A DNA stretch of 54,482 bases from Desulfobacteraceae bacterium (GCA_011389735.1 JAABTS010000016.1:1-54482), one strand, 5' to 3'. Positions 22,792 through 32,200 are shown, numbered from the stretch's first letter. Notes: generated by a model from the letters alone, not told the origin. Numbers and translations: made by a program.

Positions 22792-25362
22792 AATATCGGT
22801 AAGCAGTTTAGATCTGAAATAGTTGACCTGGGCGGCGTTTTCCATGATCATGTCAAGCTGGCGGGTGTGCAGGGAAAGGTGGCCTAAAATTTTAATCCGT
22901 TGCTTCATGACATTCATATCGAAATTTTCGATCCGTGAGATCAGGTTGTCTTCCCGGATTTCTACCCGGAAATCGTATGTTTCCAGAATATCACCGATAA
23001 AGCGGACGCGTTTGAGGCGTCTGGCGTAATCGGCCGCGCCTCCTTTGAACTGAAAACTGACGTAATTTTCCAGGCTTCGTTCGCTCACCAGAGCCTCCAT
23101 TATTGAAAAATGATAGCCGAGACGTGAATTGAGATTGCAGAAATGGCGGGAAATCATGAAATAATTTTTTTCCGCGAATTTTGATTTGCCTCCGGACGCC
23201 AGTGCGGGGTTGACGGTAGATTGAAACAGCACCGATGTAAAGCCCCGGCGATCCAGAGCCGGCGGTCCGTCCCAGGGAATGGCGGTGAATCCTTCCCAAA
23301 AGGCGAGCATAGGGATGGATGCGATTTGCTCCAGCCGGACATATTTTCCTGAAATTTCTTCCTTGAATCCATCGTCCAGGTTCAAAACCCACCATTGCAT
23401 GGGAACCTTGTAATGCAATTGTTTTCCGGATCGTTCAGCGAATCCGTGTTCATGGCCGAAACTGAACATATCGTGAACGGATCGTTCATGGATAAACCTG
23501 GTTATGTCATGGAATGTTTTGCAGTTTGAAGGGCGAAACTCGGGAGACGCCGGATCGAGAAGCGTCAGTGGGGTGATATGGCGTCCCGCCGATTCCAAAA
23601 TTCGGTATACCGGGCTGCCGTCGATAGGATTTACGGATGTGTCTTTTGGGACAAGCAGCGATTCGATTCGATCCTGATAAATCTTTTGAGAATCAGCGTC
23701 GACGGTCACAATTTCGCTCTGTGTTAATTTTTCGAAGGCGTTTTTGCACCCAAAAAGCGCCGGAACGCCGAATTCCCTGGCCACATTGGCGAGATGGCCG
23801 GCGGCGCCGCCCTGTTCTGCCACAATAGCGGCCGCCCGTCCGATAAGCGCCGCCCATTGAGGGGACGCCTGCCGAATCACAAGAACGCCGCCGTCCGGAA
23901 ACTTCAACAGATCCATGGATTTCGACGCTTTAAAAACCGGACCTGCTCCCGCACCCTGAGCCGCCGTGATTCCGTCTTTCAGAATCACCTTGTTAGAGGG
24001 CGTTTCAAGGCCGGGTTTTTGAGTTTTGCTGTCCGGACGTTTCAATGGACGGCACTGAAGAATGACTATGTCCCTGTGTGGTGTAACGGCCCATTCTACA
24101 TCGACCGGCTTCCCGTAATACTTTTCAAGCTTCAATACAATTGCAGCCAGATCCCTGATTTGCGCCTGCTCAAGCGAGGGAGCGGCCGCTTTGTCCTCGG
24201 ACAATTGAATTCTTTGCACGCCTTCTTCGGGATAACAAACAAAACAGGAGGTTTTCCGGTCAATGGTTGAACGGATCGGGAATGGATCGCCGGAACGGGC
24301 TACAACAAACTGGTCGCAGGCGGTCGAACCGTCGACAACGGCTTTGGGAAGGCCCCAGGCCGAGCTGATATGAACCGAATCGTCGTCGGGATCGATAGGG
24401 GCTGTCGAATAAGCTACGCCTCCTGATTCGGCGTCCACCATGACCACGCATCCAACCGCCACGGCAATGTCCTCGTCCCGGAATCCCTTGTTCACACGGT
24501 ATGTGATGGCGTGTACACCGTATTTGCTCGCTACGACCTCACGATATGCCGTTAGCAAGGAATCCCGCGAAACATTCAATTCCGTCCGAAACTGTCCGGC
24601 GAACGATGCGCCTGCGGTGTCCTCGAACAGGCTGCTGCTTCGAACGGCCACAGCCGTTTTTTTCGATCCCCGAGAATCGGCCAGCTTTTTCCACGCCTGA
24701 TAAATTGCGTTCGCCAGATTATCAGGTACAGGTGTTTTCACGATCAATTGCTGGATTCGGGCGCTTAGGTCGTGTAGGGAGTTCGAATCCGAAGTATCAG
24801 ACGCCTGAAACAACCGGTCGATTTCTTCCTGAAGTTTGGCGCCGGATAAAAATCGTTCATAGGCGCGCGTCGTAATGACGAATCCTTCGGGGACGGAAAT
24901 CGACAGCCGGTTCCGTATTTCGCCCAGGGTAGCCATTTTTTCTCCGGCCAGTTCAGTTCCGGATCGATCGAGTTCCTCCAATGAAATTACCAGGGATTCC
25001 TGTTTGACTGCGTAAGCAGGCGCGATCTCTTTTTGTACGGCTTGATTGAGAATGTCGAAACGGAGCCTCAATTTGGGGTATTTTCCGGGAGCCAGCCTTT
25101 CTATGCTTCTAATCATCCGCATTACATTGACGGCGGCGCCGGTGCATGACGAACGGACGAACGTCATGCCGAACGGACGGATGCGTAGCGCGTGTTCGAT
25201 ATCCGCCATGATTTCCAGAGCCTGCTGGTTGGCGTTGAGAAGAAGTTTAAAATGGTGGTAACGTTCCTTGAACTCGATCCGCAGATCTTCCGCTTCTTCC
25301 TCGCCCGGCGGCGGCGTTCGTGAACTACGGAGTTTTTTGAAGGCGTGAATGAATCGTTTCAT
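22771..25362 (-). CDS. PEP synthase / pyruvate phosphate dikinase-like protein with unusual C-terminus
   Basis: 863 residues from the ATG at 25362; a frame start at 25407 would add 15 residues coded inside an inverted repeat and is not preferred. An N-terminal helical segment (1-125) is followed by a PPDK ATP/pyruvate-binding domain (about 140-440: GTELAGEKMATLGEIRNRL, TAVAVRSSSLFEDTAGASFAGQFRT, VDVEWAV, ILQCRPLK) and a phosphohistidine swivelling domain with H523 (GGAAGHLANVAREFGVPALFG). The PEP-binding TIM barrel expected next is absent. The last 280 or so residues (HERSVHDMFSFGHEHGFAE to the end) are an unrelated domain. It may phosphorylate a protein or sense pyruvate, or be a histidine phosphotransfer protein. 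It stands between the TauE operon and a receiver gene. Confidence 0.8.
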   Translation of the reverse strand: MKRFIHAFKKLRSSRTPPPGEEEAEDLRIEFKERYHHFKLLLNANQQALEIMADIEHALRIRPFGMTFVRSSCTGAAVNVMRMIRSIERLAPGKYPKLRLRFDILNQAVQKEIAPAYAVKQESLVISLEELDRSGTELAGEKMATLGEIRNRLSISVPEGFVITTRAYERFLSGAKLQEEIDRLFQASDTSDSNSLHDLSARIQQLIVKTPVPDNLANAIYQAWKKLADSRGSKKTAVAVRSSSLFEDTAGASFAGQFRTELNVSRDSLLTAYREVVASKYGVHAITYRVNKGFRDEDIAVAVGCVVMVDAESGGVAYSTAPIDPDDDSVHISSAWGLPKAVVDGSTACDQFVVARSGDPFPIRSTIDRKTSCFVCYPEEGVQRIQLSEDKAAAPSLEQAQIRDLAAIVLKLEKYYGKPVDVEWAVTPHRDIVILQCRPLKRPDSKTQKPGLETPSNKVILKDGITAAQGAGAGPVFKASKSMDLLKFPDGGVLVIRQASPQWAALIGRAAAIVAEQGGAAGHLANVAREFGVPALFGCKNAFEKLTQSEIVTVDADSQKIYQDRIESLLVPKDTSVNPIDGSPVYRILESAGRHITPLTLLDPASPEFRPSNCKTFHDITRFIHERSVHDMFSFGHEHGFAERSGKQLHYKVPMQWWVLNLDDGFKEEISGKYVRLEQIASIPMLAFWEGFTAIPWDGPPALDRRGFTSVLFQSTVNPALASGGKSKFAEKNYFMISRHFCNLNSRLGYHFSIMEALVSERSLENYVSFQFKGGAADYARRLKRVRFIGDILETYDFRVEIREDNLISRIENFDMNVMKQRIKILGHLSLHTRQLDMIMENAAQVNYFRSKLLTDIERLNAF

Positions 25363-25374
25363 TTCAGTGAAATA

Positions 25375-25422
25375 TGCTGAATGTTGAATGTTAAATGTTG
25401 ACAGCATTTAACATTCAACATT
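25375..25422. repeat. AATGTTGAATGTTAAATG / CATTTAACATTCAACA hairpin repeat
   Basis: TGAATGTTGAATGTTAAATG and GCATTTAACATTCAACAT form a long inverted repeat of the same family as 13691-13739 and 32131-32190, directly upstream of the PPDK-like gene. Confidence 0.7.
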
Positions 25423-25426
25423 TTAA

Positions 25427-25469
25427 AAAAGGTGTAAAACGGATCAAATTTCCATTTTACACCTTTTAC
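25427..25469. terminator. Bidirectional terminator-like hairpin after the TauE operon
   Basis: AAAAGGTGTAAAA and TTTTACACCTTTT pair over a 17-base loop. The stem ends in A/T runs on both strands, suited to terminate the minus-strand TauE operon that stops at 25472. Confidence 0.65.
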
Positions 25470-25471
25470 GA

Positions 25472-26158
25472 TTAATGCTCAAGCCGCATACCCCATCCTT
25501 CGAACAAAAACATGATCGAAAAACCGAACCACAGCGTATAAAATACATAAAACACAAGCGAAAAAATCACGATGCCGATTTTGTCCTTGATGCTTTGCGG
25601 CTCGATTTTGTAATAGTTGTATGCGCATTCGACGGCCTTCGCCTGAACGGATGCAACTGTTTTCGCTTCATCAAACAATTTCTGTTTTTTCAGTTGGTTA
25701 TCCAGACTTTTCGCCGCTAGATACCAGTTGTAGAGGGCTACTTTTTCCGGGTACCCGTACTTGGCCTGAACTTTTTCCCCCTGGTTGTGGAACATGTAAT
25801 CCGCATCTTCGAGGCAATTGGCCAGAATTCCACCCAGATCCCCGGATACGGACACTTTTTCGCCGGAGACTACCGCCGCTGCGCCGCTTTCCTTTATCAG
25901 CAAGGCGGTCTGTGCAGCGGTCTTCTCATTGTTCATCTCCAGTTCCAAATTGATTGTTTTTCCCTTGTACTGCTCTACATCTTCTTTCATTTTAGGAATA
26001 TAATAAGCCGAATCCTTGGAAATGGTGTTATACAGGTTGTCCATATAGTTCAAAAAATTTCCCTGCTCGAAAAAGGGCATGAACATAAGGATAAACACGA
26101 TAAAAAATGTGATAAACAAAATCAATCCCTTTGAAAACAGTTTTTTGTTCGCTATCAT
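25472..26158 (-). CDS. Two-helix membrane protein of unknown function, partner of TauE
   Basis: 228 residues with a TM helix near each end (about 8-30, LILFITFFIVFILMFMPFF; and about 195-220, IGIVIFSLVFYVFYTLWFGF). The 160-residue region between them is hydrophilic and helical, with a central small-residue stretch (SGAAAVVSGEKVSVSGDLGG), and is probably periplasmic. It overlaps the end of the TauE/SafE gene by ATGA (26155-26158) with GGAGG upstream, so it is made together with the permease and could be its accessory subunit. I do not recognise a named family. Confidence 0.75.
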   Translation of the reverse strand: MIANKKLFSKGLILFITFFIVFILMFMPFFEQGNFLNYMDNLYNTISKDSAYYIPKMKEDVEQYKGKTINLELEMNNEKTAAQTALLIKESGAAAVVSGEKVSVSGDLGGILANCLEDADYMFHNQGEKVQAKYGYPEKVALYNWYLAAKSLDNQLKKQKLFDEAKTVASVQAKAVECAYNYYKIEPQSIKDKIGIVIFSLVFYVFYTLWFGFSIMFLFEGWGMRLEH

Positions 26159-27447
26159 GACGGCGCCTCCTCTCCTTTCAGGGTTTTAATATTAGTGAAA
26201 AACGTGCCGATCACCCATACGCCGAAGGCCCCAAGTACGATAAAAAAGGCGTAAACGCCGATCTTATCCAGAATAACGATTGTGGCCGGGGAAAGGTCGA
26301 TTACATCCAGAGCCGACAGTTTGCCGGGAAGCGCAAAGATCCGGTTGATGAAACCGGACAGCACCGCGGTCGCATAAAACCCTCGGATCGTGATTCCCTT
26401 GACTACCTTGGTTACCATGGCGCCGATCTGGATTCCCACCAGTGATCCCAGAAGCATCCCCATAGCCAGGGTGTAAAAAATGAACCCGAAAATGGCGTAC
26501 TGGCTGATAGCAGCGTAACCGGCTGTGAACACGATCTGGAAAATATCGGTGCCTACGGTTGTCATGGATGACACCCCAAGCATGTAGACAAAAATCGGAA
26601 ATGTGAGAAATCCACCGCCGACGCCCATGATAGCTGCAGCCAGACCGACCAGCATTCCGCTCAAGACCAGAAACACCCATGAAATGCTTCTGCCGCCCGG
26701 AATAATCTCCTGATCAAAGTTGATCATGGGCGGTATTTTCATGGCCTGGAGTTTTTTTGGCAGCGCATTCAATTCTGCGCCTTCGGATTTGCCGCCGCCG
26801 TGGGCGTCGCCGGCGTCACCGGATTTTCGCGCTTTCAGAAAATCAAGCAGGGCGTAAATGCCAAGAAACCCGAGCATGATCGAATAAATCGTGGTGATAA
26901 AGGCGTCGCTCAAAATGGGATTGATTTCATAGAGCACACGGTTGATCACGCCGCCCACGGTGGCGCCGAGAATCGCTCCGATCAGGAAGATCAACGCCAG
27001 TGGCACCGATACATTGCCCAGCTTTCGATGTATCACGCTCCCCATAATGGCTTTTGCGAATATGTGGAATAAATCCGTACCGACGGCAAGAATGCCTTTG
27101 ATCCCCGCGCTCATCAAAGCCGGAGCAATGATGAAGCCGCCGCCGGCGCCGATGCAGCCGGTGATCAAGCCGGCGATGAGCCCGATGAGAATGGACGCTA
27201 CAAATATCCCGGTGGTGAAAAACGCCGGGCTGTAGGCTTTTTTCCCGCCGATCATGCCGGGGAGGGAGCCGGCGAGTTGATCGGCGAAAGCTATGCCGCC
27301 GATCAGAACCGGCAGCATCATTAGTCCAAGGATCAGCATCCGTTTCCGGCTTCCCAGCACCGTATCCGAAACGTCTTTTTCCCATCGGGCGTGCGCCCTG
27401 GAGGCGGCCATCATGAACGCCCCCCACTGTTTAAAAAAATTCAACAT
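26155..27447 (-). CDS. TauE/SafE family anion permease
   Basis: A 430-residue membrane protein with two homologous TauE halves. The first has GLIAGLITGCIGAGGGFIIAPALMSAGIKGILAVGTDLFHIFAKAIMG; the second has GLAAAIMGVGGGFLTFPIFVYMLGVSSMTTVGTDIFQIVFTAGYAA. The first 60 residues form a cytoplasmic extension and an extra helix. The family moves sulfite, sulfonates or related organic anions. In a presumed sulfate reducer, sulfite or sulfate handling is plausible but unproven. It follows three lone receivers and a double-Cache kinase on the same strand, which points to signal-controlled expression or activity. AAAGGAG precedes the ATG. Confidence 0.88.
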   Translation of the reverse strand: MLNFFKQWGAFMMAASRAHARWEKDVSDTVLGSRKRMLILGLMMLPVLIGGIAFADQLAGSLPGMIGGKKAYSPAFFTTGIFVASILIGLIAGLITGCIGAGGGFIIAPALMSAGIKGILAVGTDLFHIFAKAIMGSVIHRKLGNVSVPLALIFLIGAILGATVGGVINRVLYEINPILSDAFITTIYSIMLGFLGIYALLDFLKARKSGDAGDAHGGGKSEGAELNALPKKLQAMKIPPMINFDQEIIPGGRSISWVFLVLSGMLVGLAAAIMGVGGGFLTFPIFVYMLGVSSMTTVGTDIFQIVFTAGYAAISQYAIFGFIFYTLAMGMLLGSLVGIQIGAMVTKVVKGITIRGFYATAVLSGFINRIFALPGKLSALDVIDLSPATIVILDKIGVYAFFIVLGAFGVWVIGTFFTNIKTLKGEEAPS

Positions 27448-27480
27448 TGCCTTTCTCCTTTCGTTTTCCGTATTCAGTGA

Positions 27481-27909
27481 TTAACTGTTCAATTCCCGCG
27501 GCTCGGACGCCGCTTTTCCATACTTTTTCCGCTTGTTCAAGATTCTCGCCTGGTTTGCGTCCTGCAATTTGAACATCAATTCATCGATGTTCATGGGTTT
27601 CATCAGGTAATCAAAAGCGCCAAGCTCCATGCCTTGAACCGCAGCCTCGACGTTGGCGTGTCCGGTCAGCATGACGACTTCGATTGCGCTGTCGATCCGT
27701 TTGATCGCTTTCAAGGTTTCGATTCCGTCCAGTCCGGGCATTCGAACATCCAGCACCACCACGTCGATCAATTCCGCGCCGATCATCTCCAGCGCGTCTG
27801 CGCCGTTACGGGCTTCGAACACGGATACGCCCCGTTTGGCCAGACGTTTGGACAGAATGGTTAAAAAGTCCGCCTCATCATCCACAACAAGCACGTTGAA
27901 ACGGTTCAT
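27481..27909 (-). CDS. Single-domain response regulator (third of three in tandem)
   Basis: A 142-residue receiver: acidic pair in VLVVDDEADF, phospho-acceptor in VVVLDVRMPGLDG, switch threonine in VMLTGH, lysine in YLMKPMN, then a 20-residue basic tail (ILNKRKKYGKAA). It overlaps the preceding receiver gene by ATGA (27906-27909), with AGGA upstream. No output domain. It lies directly before the TauE/SafE gene. Confidence 0.92.
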   Translation of the reverse strand: MNRFNVLVVDDEADFLTILSKRLAKRGVSVFEARNGADALEMIGAELIDVVVLDVRMPGLDGIETLKAIKRIDSAIEVVMLTGHANVEAAVQGMELGAFDYLMKPMNIDELMFKLQDANQARILNKRKKYGKAASEPRELNS

Positions 27910-28304
27910 GGCGATTTTTTCCTTTCAAATATCGCATTCTGAATAATTCCCGTCAGGTCGTCGATATCATAAGGCTTGGACAGATAATCAAAAGCGCCGT
28001 GTGCGAATCCTTCCTCGGCCGCCTGGTGAGATCCGTGTCCGGTCAGCATGATTACCGGCATATCGGGGGCTTTGGACTTGAATAACTTCAGGGTTTCAAG
28101 CCCGTCCATGCCCTCCATTTTTAAATCCAGCACGGCGACTTCGTATTTGTTTTGATTCAGCAATTCAATTGCCTGAACTCCGCTGTTGGCTGTCGTGGCC
28201 CAGATATTGCGCCTGCCGAGACGCTTGACCATGATCGACGTGAATTCGACTTCGTCATCGACCAGCAACAGTCTGATGGGTTTGATAGAATCGTTTGGCG
28301 TCAT
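27906..28304 (-). CDS. Single-domain response regulator (second of three in tandem)
   Basis: A 132-residue receiver: acidic pair in LLLVDDEVEF, phospho-acceptor in VAVLDLKMEGMDG (Glu in place of the usual Pro two residues after Met-Lys), switch threonine in VIMLTGH, lysine in YLSKPYD. TAGGAGG precedes the ATG and the gap to the previous gene is eight bases. No output domain. Confidence 0.92.
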   Translation of the reverse strand: MTPNDSIKPIRLLLVDDEVEFTSIMVKRLGRRNIWATTANSGVQAIELLNQNKYEVAVLDLKMEGMDGLETLKLFKSKAPDMPVIMLTGHGSHQAAEEGFAHGAFDYLSKPYDIDDLTGIIQNAIFERKKSP

Positions 28305-28312
28305 GGTTCCTC

Positions 28313-28747
28313 CTAGGCCATACGGCTGGTTATTTCCTTGATTCGCGCATCCACGATTTTCTGTTCATGCCCGCGTTTTTTATTGGCGGCTTCAGCCACC
28401 TTGGAAAGCAGGACATCCATTTCACACGGTTTCATCAAATAATCGAACGCGCCCTGTTTCATGCCGTCGATAGCCGACGCCACAGTGGCGTGCCCGGTCA
28501 GCATTATCACTTCCATTAGAGGAAATTTGCGCTTGATCTCGGTCAGCGTTTCGATTCCGTCCATACCCGGCATTTTGACATCCAGAATAACCACCTCGAT
28601 TTGATCCCCTTCATCCCGAAGAATATCCAGCGCGGCCATTCCGGAATCCGCCGTTTTCACGGTAAAATTCCGTTTGGTGAGGCGCCTGGACATCGCGTCC
28701 AGAAAGCCGGTTTCATCATCCACAAGCAACAGATTGGCGATGCTCAT
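28313..28747 (-). CDS. Single-domain response regulator (first of three in tandem)
   Basis: A 144-residue receiver: LLLVDDETGF, phospho-acceptor in VVILDVKMPGMDG, switch threonine in VIMLTGH, lysine in YLMKPCE, and a charged helical tail (NKKRGHEQKIVDARIKEITSRM). The tail resembles those of the receivers at 32831 and 37243, so these are paralogues. AAGGAGGG precedes the ATG. It lies 21 bases after its likely kinase. Confidence 0.92.
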   Translation of the reverse strand: MSIANLLLVDDETGFLDAMSRRLTKRNFTVKTADSGMAALDILRDEGDQIEVVILDVKMPGMDGIETLTEIKRKFPLMEVIMLTGHATVASAIDGMKQGAFDYLMKPCEMDVLLSKVAEAANKKRGHEQKIVDARIKEITSRMA

Positions 28748-28768
28748 ATGACCCTCCTTCTTGTTTCA

Positions 28769-30511
28769 TTAAGTTTGTTGATTGCCGGCGGCCCCGGTCC
28801 GTGGCGATTCTTCATCCTCATCCGAGGCCGGAAGACGGATTTCAAAACGGGAACCTTTGCCCGCGGCGCTCTCCACAACAATATCACCGTCCATCTTTTT
28901 TACGATTCCGTAGCAGATAGACAGGCCCAGGCCTGTTCCCTTGCCGACGGGTTTGGTGCTGAAAAACGGATCGAAAATTCGTTCCAGATCGCCGCCGGAA
29001 ATACCGGAGCCGGTGTCCTTTATTGAAAAATACACCATATGATCAGTGTCCCAGGTTTGGATCTCAATTTTTCCCCCTTTTCGGTCGATAGCATCGATGG
29101 CGTTGTTCAGGAGATTGAATAAAACCTGCTCAAGTTCCGTCTGAGACGCCTTGACCGGCGGCAAACCGTTCGACAGATTCATTTCGATAGAGATGTTGTT
29201 GTACCGGGCGTGCTGGGACACCAAATCAGCGACTTCCCGGATAAGTTCATTAAGGTCGAACAATTGAATCCGTTGATCCGAACGTCTTGCAAAACTCAAT
29301 AGTTTGTGTGTGATATCCCGGCACCGGACGCCCTGTTTCCGAATTTGCCCCAGAGAGCGCATGAATTCGTTCAAATTCTCCCCGTCCTGAAAAGTTTCAT
29401 CATCGAGGAGATCTTCGATCCATCCGGCCTCTTCGACCATAATCGCAATGGGATTGTTGATTTCATGGGCGATTCCGGCCGCCAACATTCCGATGGACGC
29501 AAGATGCCCGCTCTGGACCACCTGCCGGTTCATGATCTCCTTGGCCTGATCCGCTTCGGCGATTTTGATCGCAGTTAGCCGGGAAACACCGTAAGCCATC
29601 AGAACAATGGCGAAACCGCCTATCGCCAGCGTCATAAGAGCGATACGCCGGGCGTGGTAAAGATCGCTGTAAGCGTCCAATTGGTCCTGGCGGAATATAA
29701 GCGCCCAGTTTCCTTTCTTCAGAAGCCGGGCCACATAGATTATTTCGCGGCCTTCCTGATCGATCCTGCTTTCAAAAAAGGGTTCGTCGTCGACAAAAGC
29801 CGCCGGTATATCATTGTCGAAAATCACCATATTATGGGAGATATCGATTTCGGTCTGAGGGGGGGAATGGGTTTGAAGTTCCCCGTTTCGGTTGATAATA
29901 AAAGCGAATCCGGTTTTTCCCAGATGGATATTCTGCACCAGTTCGTTAAAAGCTCTGAAATCGATCGTTGCGCGAAGCAACCAAACGTTTCCGTTTTCGA
30001 AACGACGCACCGCCACAATAAAATGCGGCAACCTTCGAAGCCCCATGAACACATTGCTGGTGTAAACATCCGATTCAACAGCGTGCTCAAACCATTCCGA
30101 ATCCGAATAGTCGGCGTCAGCCAGTTCAAAGGGGCCGGCGTAAGACACCTGTTCTCCATCAGCGTTAATAACCCCGAGATCCGTTATAACAGCGCCATAG
30201 GCGGTTTGAAACCGTTCGAGCTGCCGCCTCAAAAACTCGTTGTCGGACAACTGCTCGTATCCGAACGCCTCGGCCAAAGAAACGATATTGGCCTCCCGTT
30301 CAATGAGAAACGTATCGACATTCTGCGCGTGCTTTTTCACCATCGTGGTAAGATGCGCCTTCACGCGTTCAATATAGGAAGTCTGAAACACATATCGAAT
30401 GATTCCGCCGAAAATCAGCAGCGGAATCAACGAAACGATAACCACCGAGATAAATATGTTTCGTTTCAGAGATTTGTAATAATCAGGGCGTTCCGACAGG
30501 TTGCTTTTCAT
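28769..30511 (-). CDS. Double-Cache sensor histidine kinase (TauE cassette)
   Basis: 580 residues: TM1 at about 20-42, a periplasmic double-Cache domain (45-285, with [19 protein letters not shown] and [18 protein letters not shown]), TM2 at about 289-309, HisKA with H349 ([17 protein letters not shown]) and an HATPase with [17 protein letters not shown]. Cache domains of this type sense small extracellular ligands such as carboxylates or amines. It heads an operon with three receivers, TauE/SafE and a small membrane protein. It is paralogous to the kinases at 33308 and 38217. GGAA precedes the ATG, and a sigma-54 promoter lies at 30602-30617. Confidence 0.93.
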   Translation of the reverse strand: MKSNLSERPDYYKSLKRNIFISVVIVSLIPLLIFGGIIRYVFQTSYIERVKAHLTTMVKKHAQNVDTFLIEREANIVSLAEAFGYEQLSDNEFLRRQLERFQTAYGAVITDLGVINADGEQVSYAGPFELADADYSDSEWFEHAVESDVYTSNVFMGLRRLPHFIVAVRRFENGNVWLLRATIDFRAFNELVQNIHLGKTGFAFIINRNGELQTHSPPQTEIDISHNMVIFDNDIPAAFVDDEPFFESRIDQEGREIIYVARLLKKGNWALIFRQDQLDAYSDLYHARRIALMTLAIGGFAIVLMAYGVSRLTAIKIAEADQAKEIMNRQVVQSGHLASIGMLAAGIAHEINNPIAIMVEEAGWIEDLLDDETFQDGENLNEFMRSLGQIRKQGVRCRDITHKLLSFARRSDQRIQLFDLNELIREVADLVSQHARYNNISIEMNLSNGLPPVKASQTELEQVLFNLLNNAIDAIDRKGGKIEIQTWDTDHMVYFSIKDTGSGISGGDLERIFDPFFSTKPVGKGTGLGLSICYGIVKKMDGDIVVESAAGKGSRFEIRLPASDEDEESPRTGAAGNQQT

Positions 30512-30601
30512 TTCGGATTCCTTTTCGTTTCCAGTTCAGTCCGGTCGTTTCCAAGGCGGAATTTGAAGCTGCGTTTCCGGAATGGAGACATATACTGGTA
30601 A

Positions 30602-30617
30602 AGCAAAAAACGGGCCA
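30602..30617 (-). promoter_or_regulatory. Sigma-54 promoter of the kinase-receivers-TauE operon
   Basis: TGGCCCGTTTTTTGCT on the minus strand: one mismatch to TGGCAC and an exact TTGCT. The leader would be about 80 nt. No copy of the 26-bp motif was found within 150 bp upstream. Confidence 0.7.
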
Positions 30618-30720
30618 ATGACGGGCCAATGATGGATAGAAAGCATAACTATTTAAATAACTATTTAAATTAACATAATATATACGCTTTTATGATTTGC
30701 ATAAGACCTTTTGGAGCTAC

Positions 30721-32115
30721 TTATGAGGAGAAATGCTCCGGGGAGTTTTTCCCCGGTGGGGAGAAATTCCCCGGCGGGGAATCGGGGAGACCGAATTTTT
30801 TGATTTTTTCACGCAGAGTTTTCCGGTCTATTCCCAGAATGGATGATGCGCGGCTTTTGTTGCCGCCGGTGGCCTGGAGTACGGCGCGGATATGTTCAGC
30901 CTCGGCCTGAGCCAGCGTTTTCATCGGGTCGATCCGATATTCTGTGTTTGATCTCATGACGTGCGGGAGATCGGATACATCTATGACGGCCCGGTCCGTG
31001 ATGATCATGAGCCGCTGGATACAATTTTCGAGTTCACGCACATTTCCGGGCCATTGATAGTTTTTTATGGTTTCGAGGGCGTTGTCGGTGAATTCCGGAG
31101 GATCTTTCTTGAGTTCTTTTACAAATCCGGCAATGAACATATTGGCCAGAGGCAAGATATCCTCCCGACGTTCGCGCAGAGGGGGCACTGTGATTTCAAT
31201 GACCGCGAGCCTGTAGTAGAGATCTTCCCGGAACAACCGGCTGGCGCAAGTGGCGAGGAGATCCTTGTTGGTCGCTGCGATGATACGGGTATCGATTTTT
31301 TTAATCCGGCCTGACCCCACAATCTGGATTTCCTTGTTTTGAAGGACGCGCAGGAGCTTGCCCTGCATTGCAAGACTGGCGTCTCCGATTTCATCGAGAA
31401 ACAGGGTTCCACCGTCGGCGATCTGAAAAAAGCCTTCTCGTCCGTCTCCGGCGCCGGTAAAAGCGCCTCTGGCGTACCCGAACAATTCGCTTTCCAAAAG
31501 TGTTTCCGGGATCGCCGTGCAATTGACGGGCACAAAAGCGAACCGGGCGCGTTCGCCGGCGTAATGGATCGCCCGCGCCACCAGTTCCTTGCCCACTCCG
31601 CTTTCACCCTGAATCAGCACGTTGGCGTTATAAGCCGAGGCTTTGTCGATGTTTTCGATCACTTTTGCGATCCCCGGCGAATTTCCGATTATGCCGTATG
31701 ATTTGCGCGTGTTTTCTTCTTGGATCTGGCGTCTCAGAATCAGTTTGTCCTTGATCCGGTCCATGATTGAAAGCAACCGCTCCCGGTCCGGAGGTTTCAC
31801 CAGATAATCTTCGGCCCCTTCCTTGATCGAGAGAACGGCGCTATCGATACAAGGGGCGTCCGTGAGGATCACAATCGCCAGATCTTTGAAATTTTCCCGG
31901 ACGTAACGGATAAAATCAAGCCCTATCACATCATAAAGGGTTGTCTCCGAGATAACAATATCGATGCTGACAAATTCGAGTACGCGAACGGCGTCGGCCG
32001 CGCTTGTCACGGTTGTGACCTGATATCCGGCGGCGCCGAGCGTGTGTTGGATGATATCGAGGGCGTCCTGGCGGTCATCCACGGCCAGAACCCGGAATGA
32101 TGTGCGGCTTTTCAT
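30721..32115 (-). CDS. NtrC-family sigma-54 activator with Glu at the phospho-acceptor site
   Basis: 464 residues: receiver-like domain (1-120), sigma-54 AAA+ domain (about 145-385; Walker A GESGVGKE, GYARGAFTGA, DEIGDASLAMQGKLLRVLQ) and a Fis-type HTH (QATGGNKSRASSILGIDRKTLREKI). The acidic pair (AVDDRQD), threonine (VILTDA) and lysine (LVKPPD) of the receiver are present, but the phospho-acceptor position is E57 (DIVISETTLYDVIG) instead of Asp. This may mimic a permanently active state. The tail after the HTH is a proline/serine stretch (SPPGNFSPPGKNSPEHFSS) coded by GC-rich inverted repeats. AGGGGAA precedes the ATG. It is the second candidate for driving the local sigma-54 promoters. No kinase gene is directly adjacent in an operon. 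Confidence 0.92.
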   Translation of the reverse strand: MKSRTSFRVLAVDDRQDALDIIQHTLGAAGYQVTTVTSAADAVRVLEFVSIDIVISETTLYDVIGLDFIRYVRENFKDLAIVILTDAPCIDSAVLSIKEGAEDYLVKPPDRERLLSIMDRIKDKLILRRQIQEENTRKSYGIIGNSPGIAKVIENIDKASAYNANVLIQGESGVGKELVARAIHYAGERARFAFVPVNCTAIPETLLESELFGYARGAFTGAGDGREGFFQIADGGTLFLDEIGDASLAMQGKLLRVLQNKEIQIVGSGRIKKIDTRIIAATNKDLLATCASRLFREDLYYRLAVIEITVPPLRERREDILPLANMFIAGFVKELKKDPPEFTDNALETIKNYQWPGNVRELENCIQRLMIITDRAVIDVSDLPHVMRSNTEYRIDPMKTLAQAEAEHIRAVLQATGGNKSRASSILGIDRKTLREKIKKFGLPDSPPGNFSPPGKNSPEHFSS

Positions 32116-32130
32116 ATAATTCCCCTGAAT

Positions 32131-32190
32131 TAATGCTAAATGTTGAATGCTAAATGGGGGGACTCACATTCAACATCCAACATTCAACAT
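32131..32190. repeat. AATGTTGAATGCTAAATG / CATTCAACATCCAACATTCA repeat
   Basis: Third member of the AACATTCAACA hairpin family, directly upstream of the NtrC-type gene at 32115. Confidence 0.65.
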
Positions 32191-32200
32191 AATACTATTC

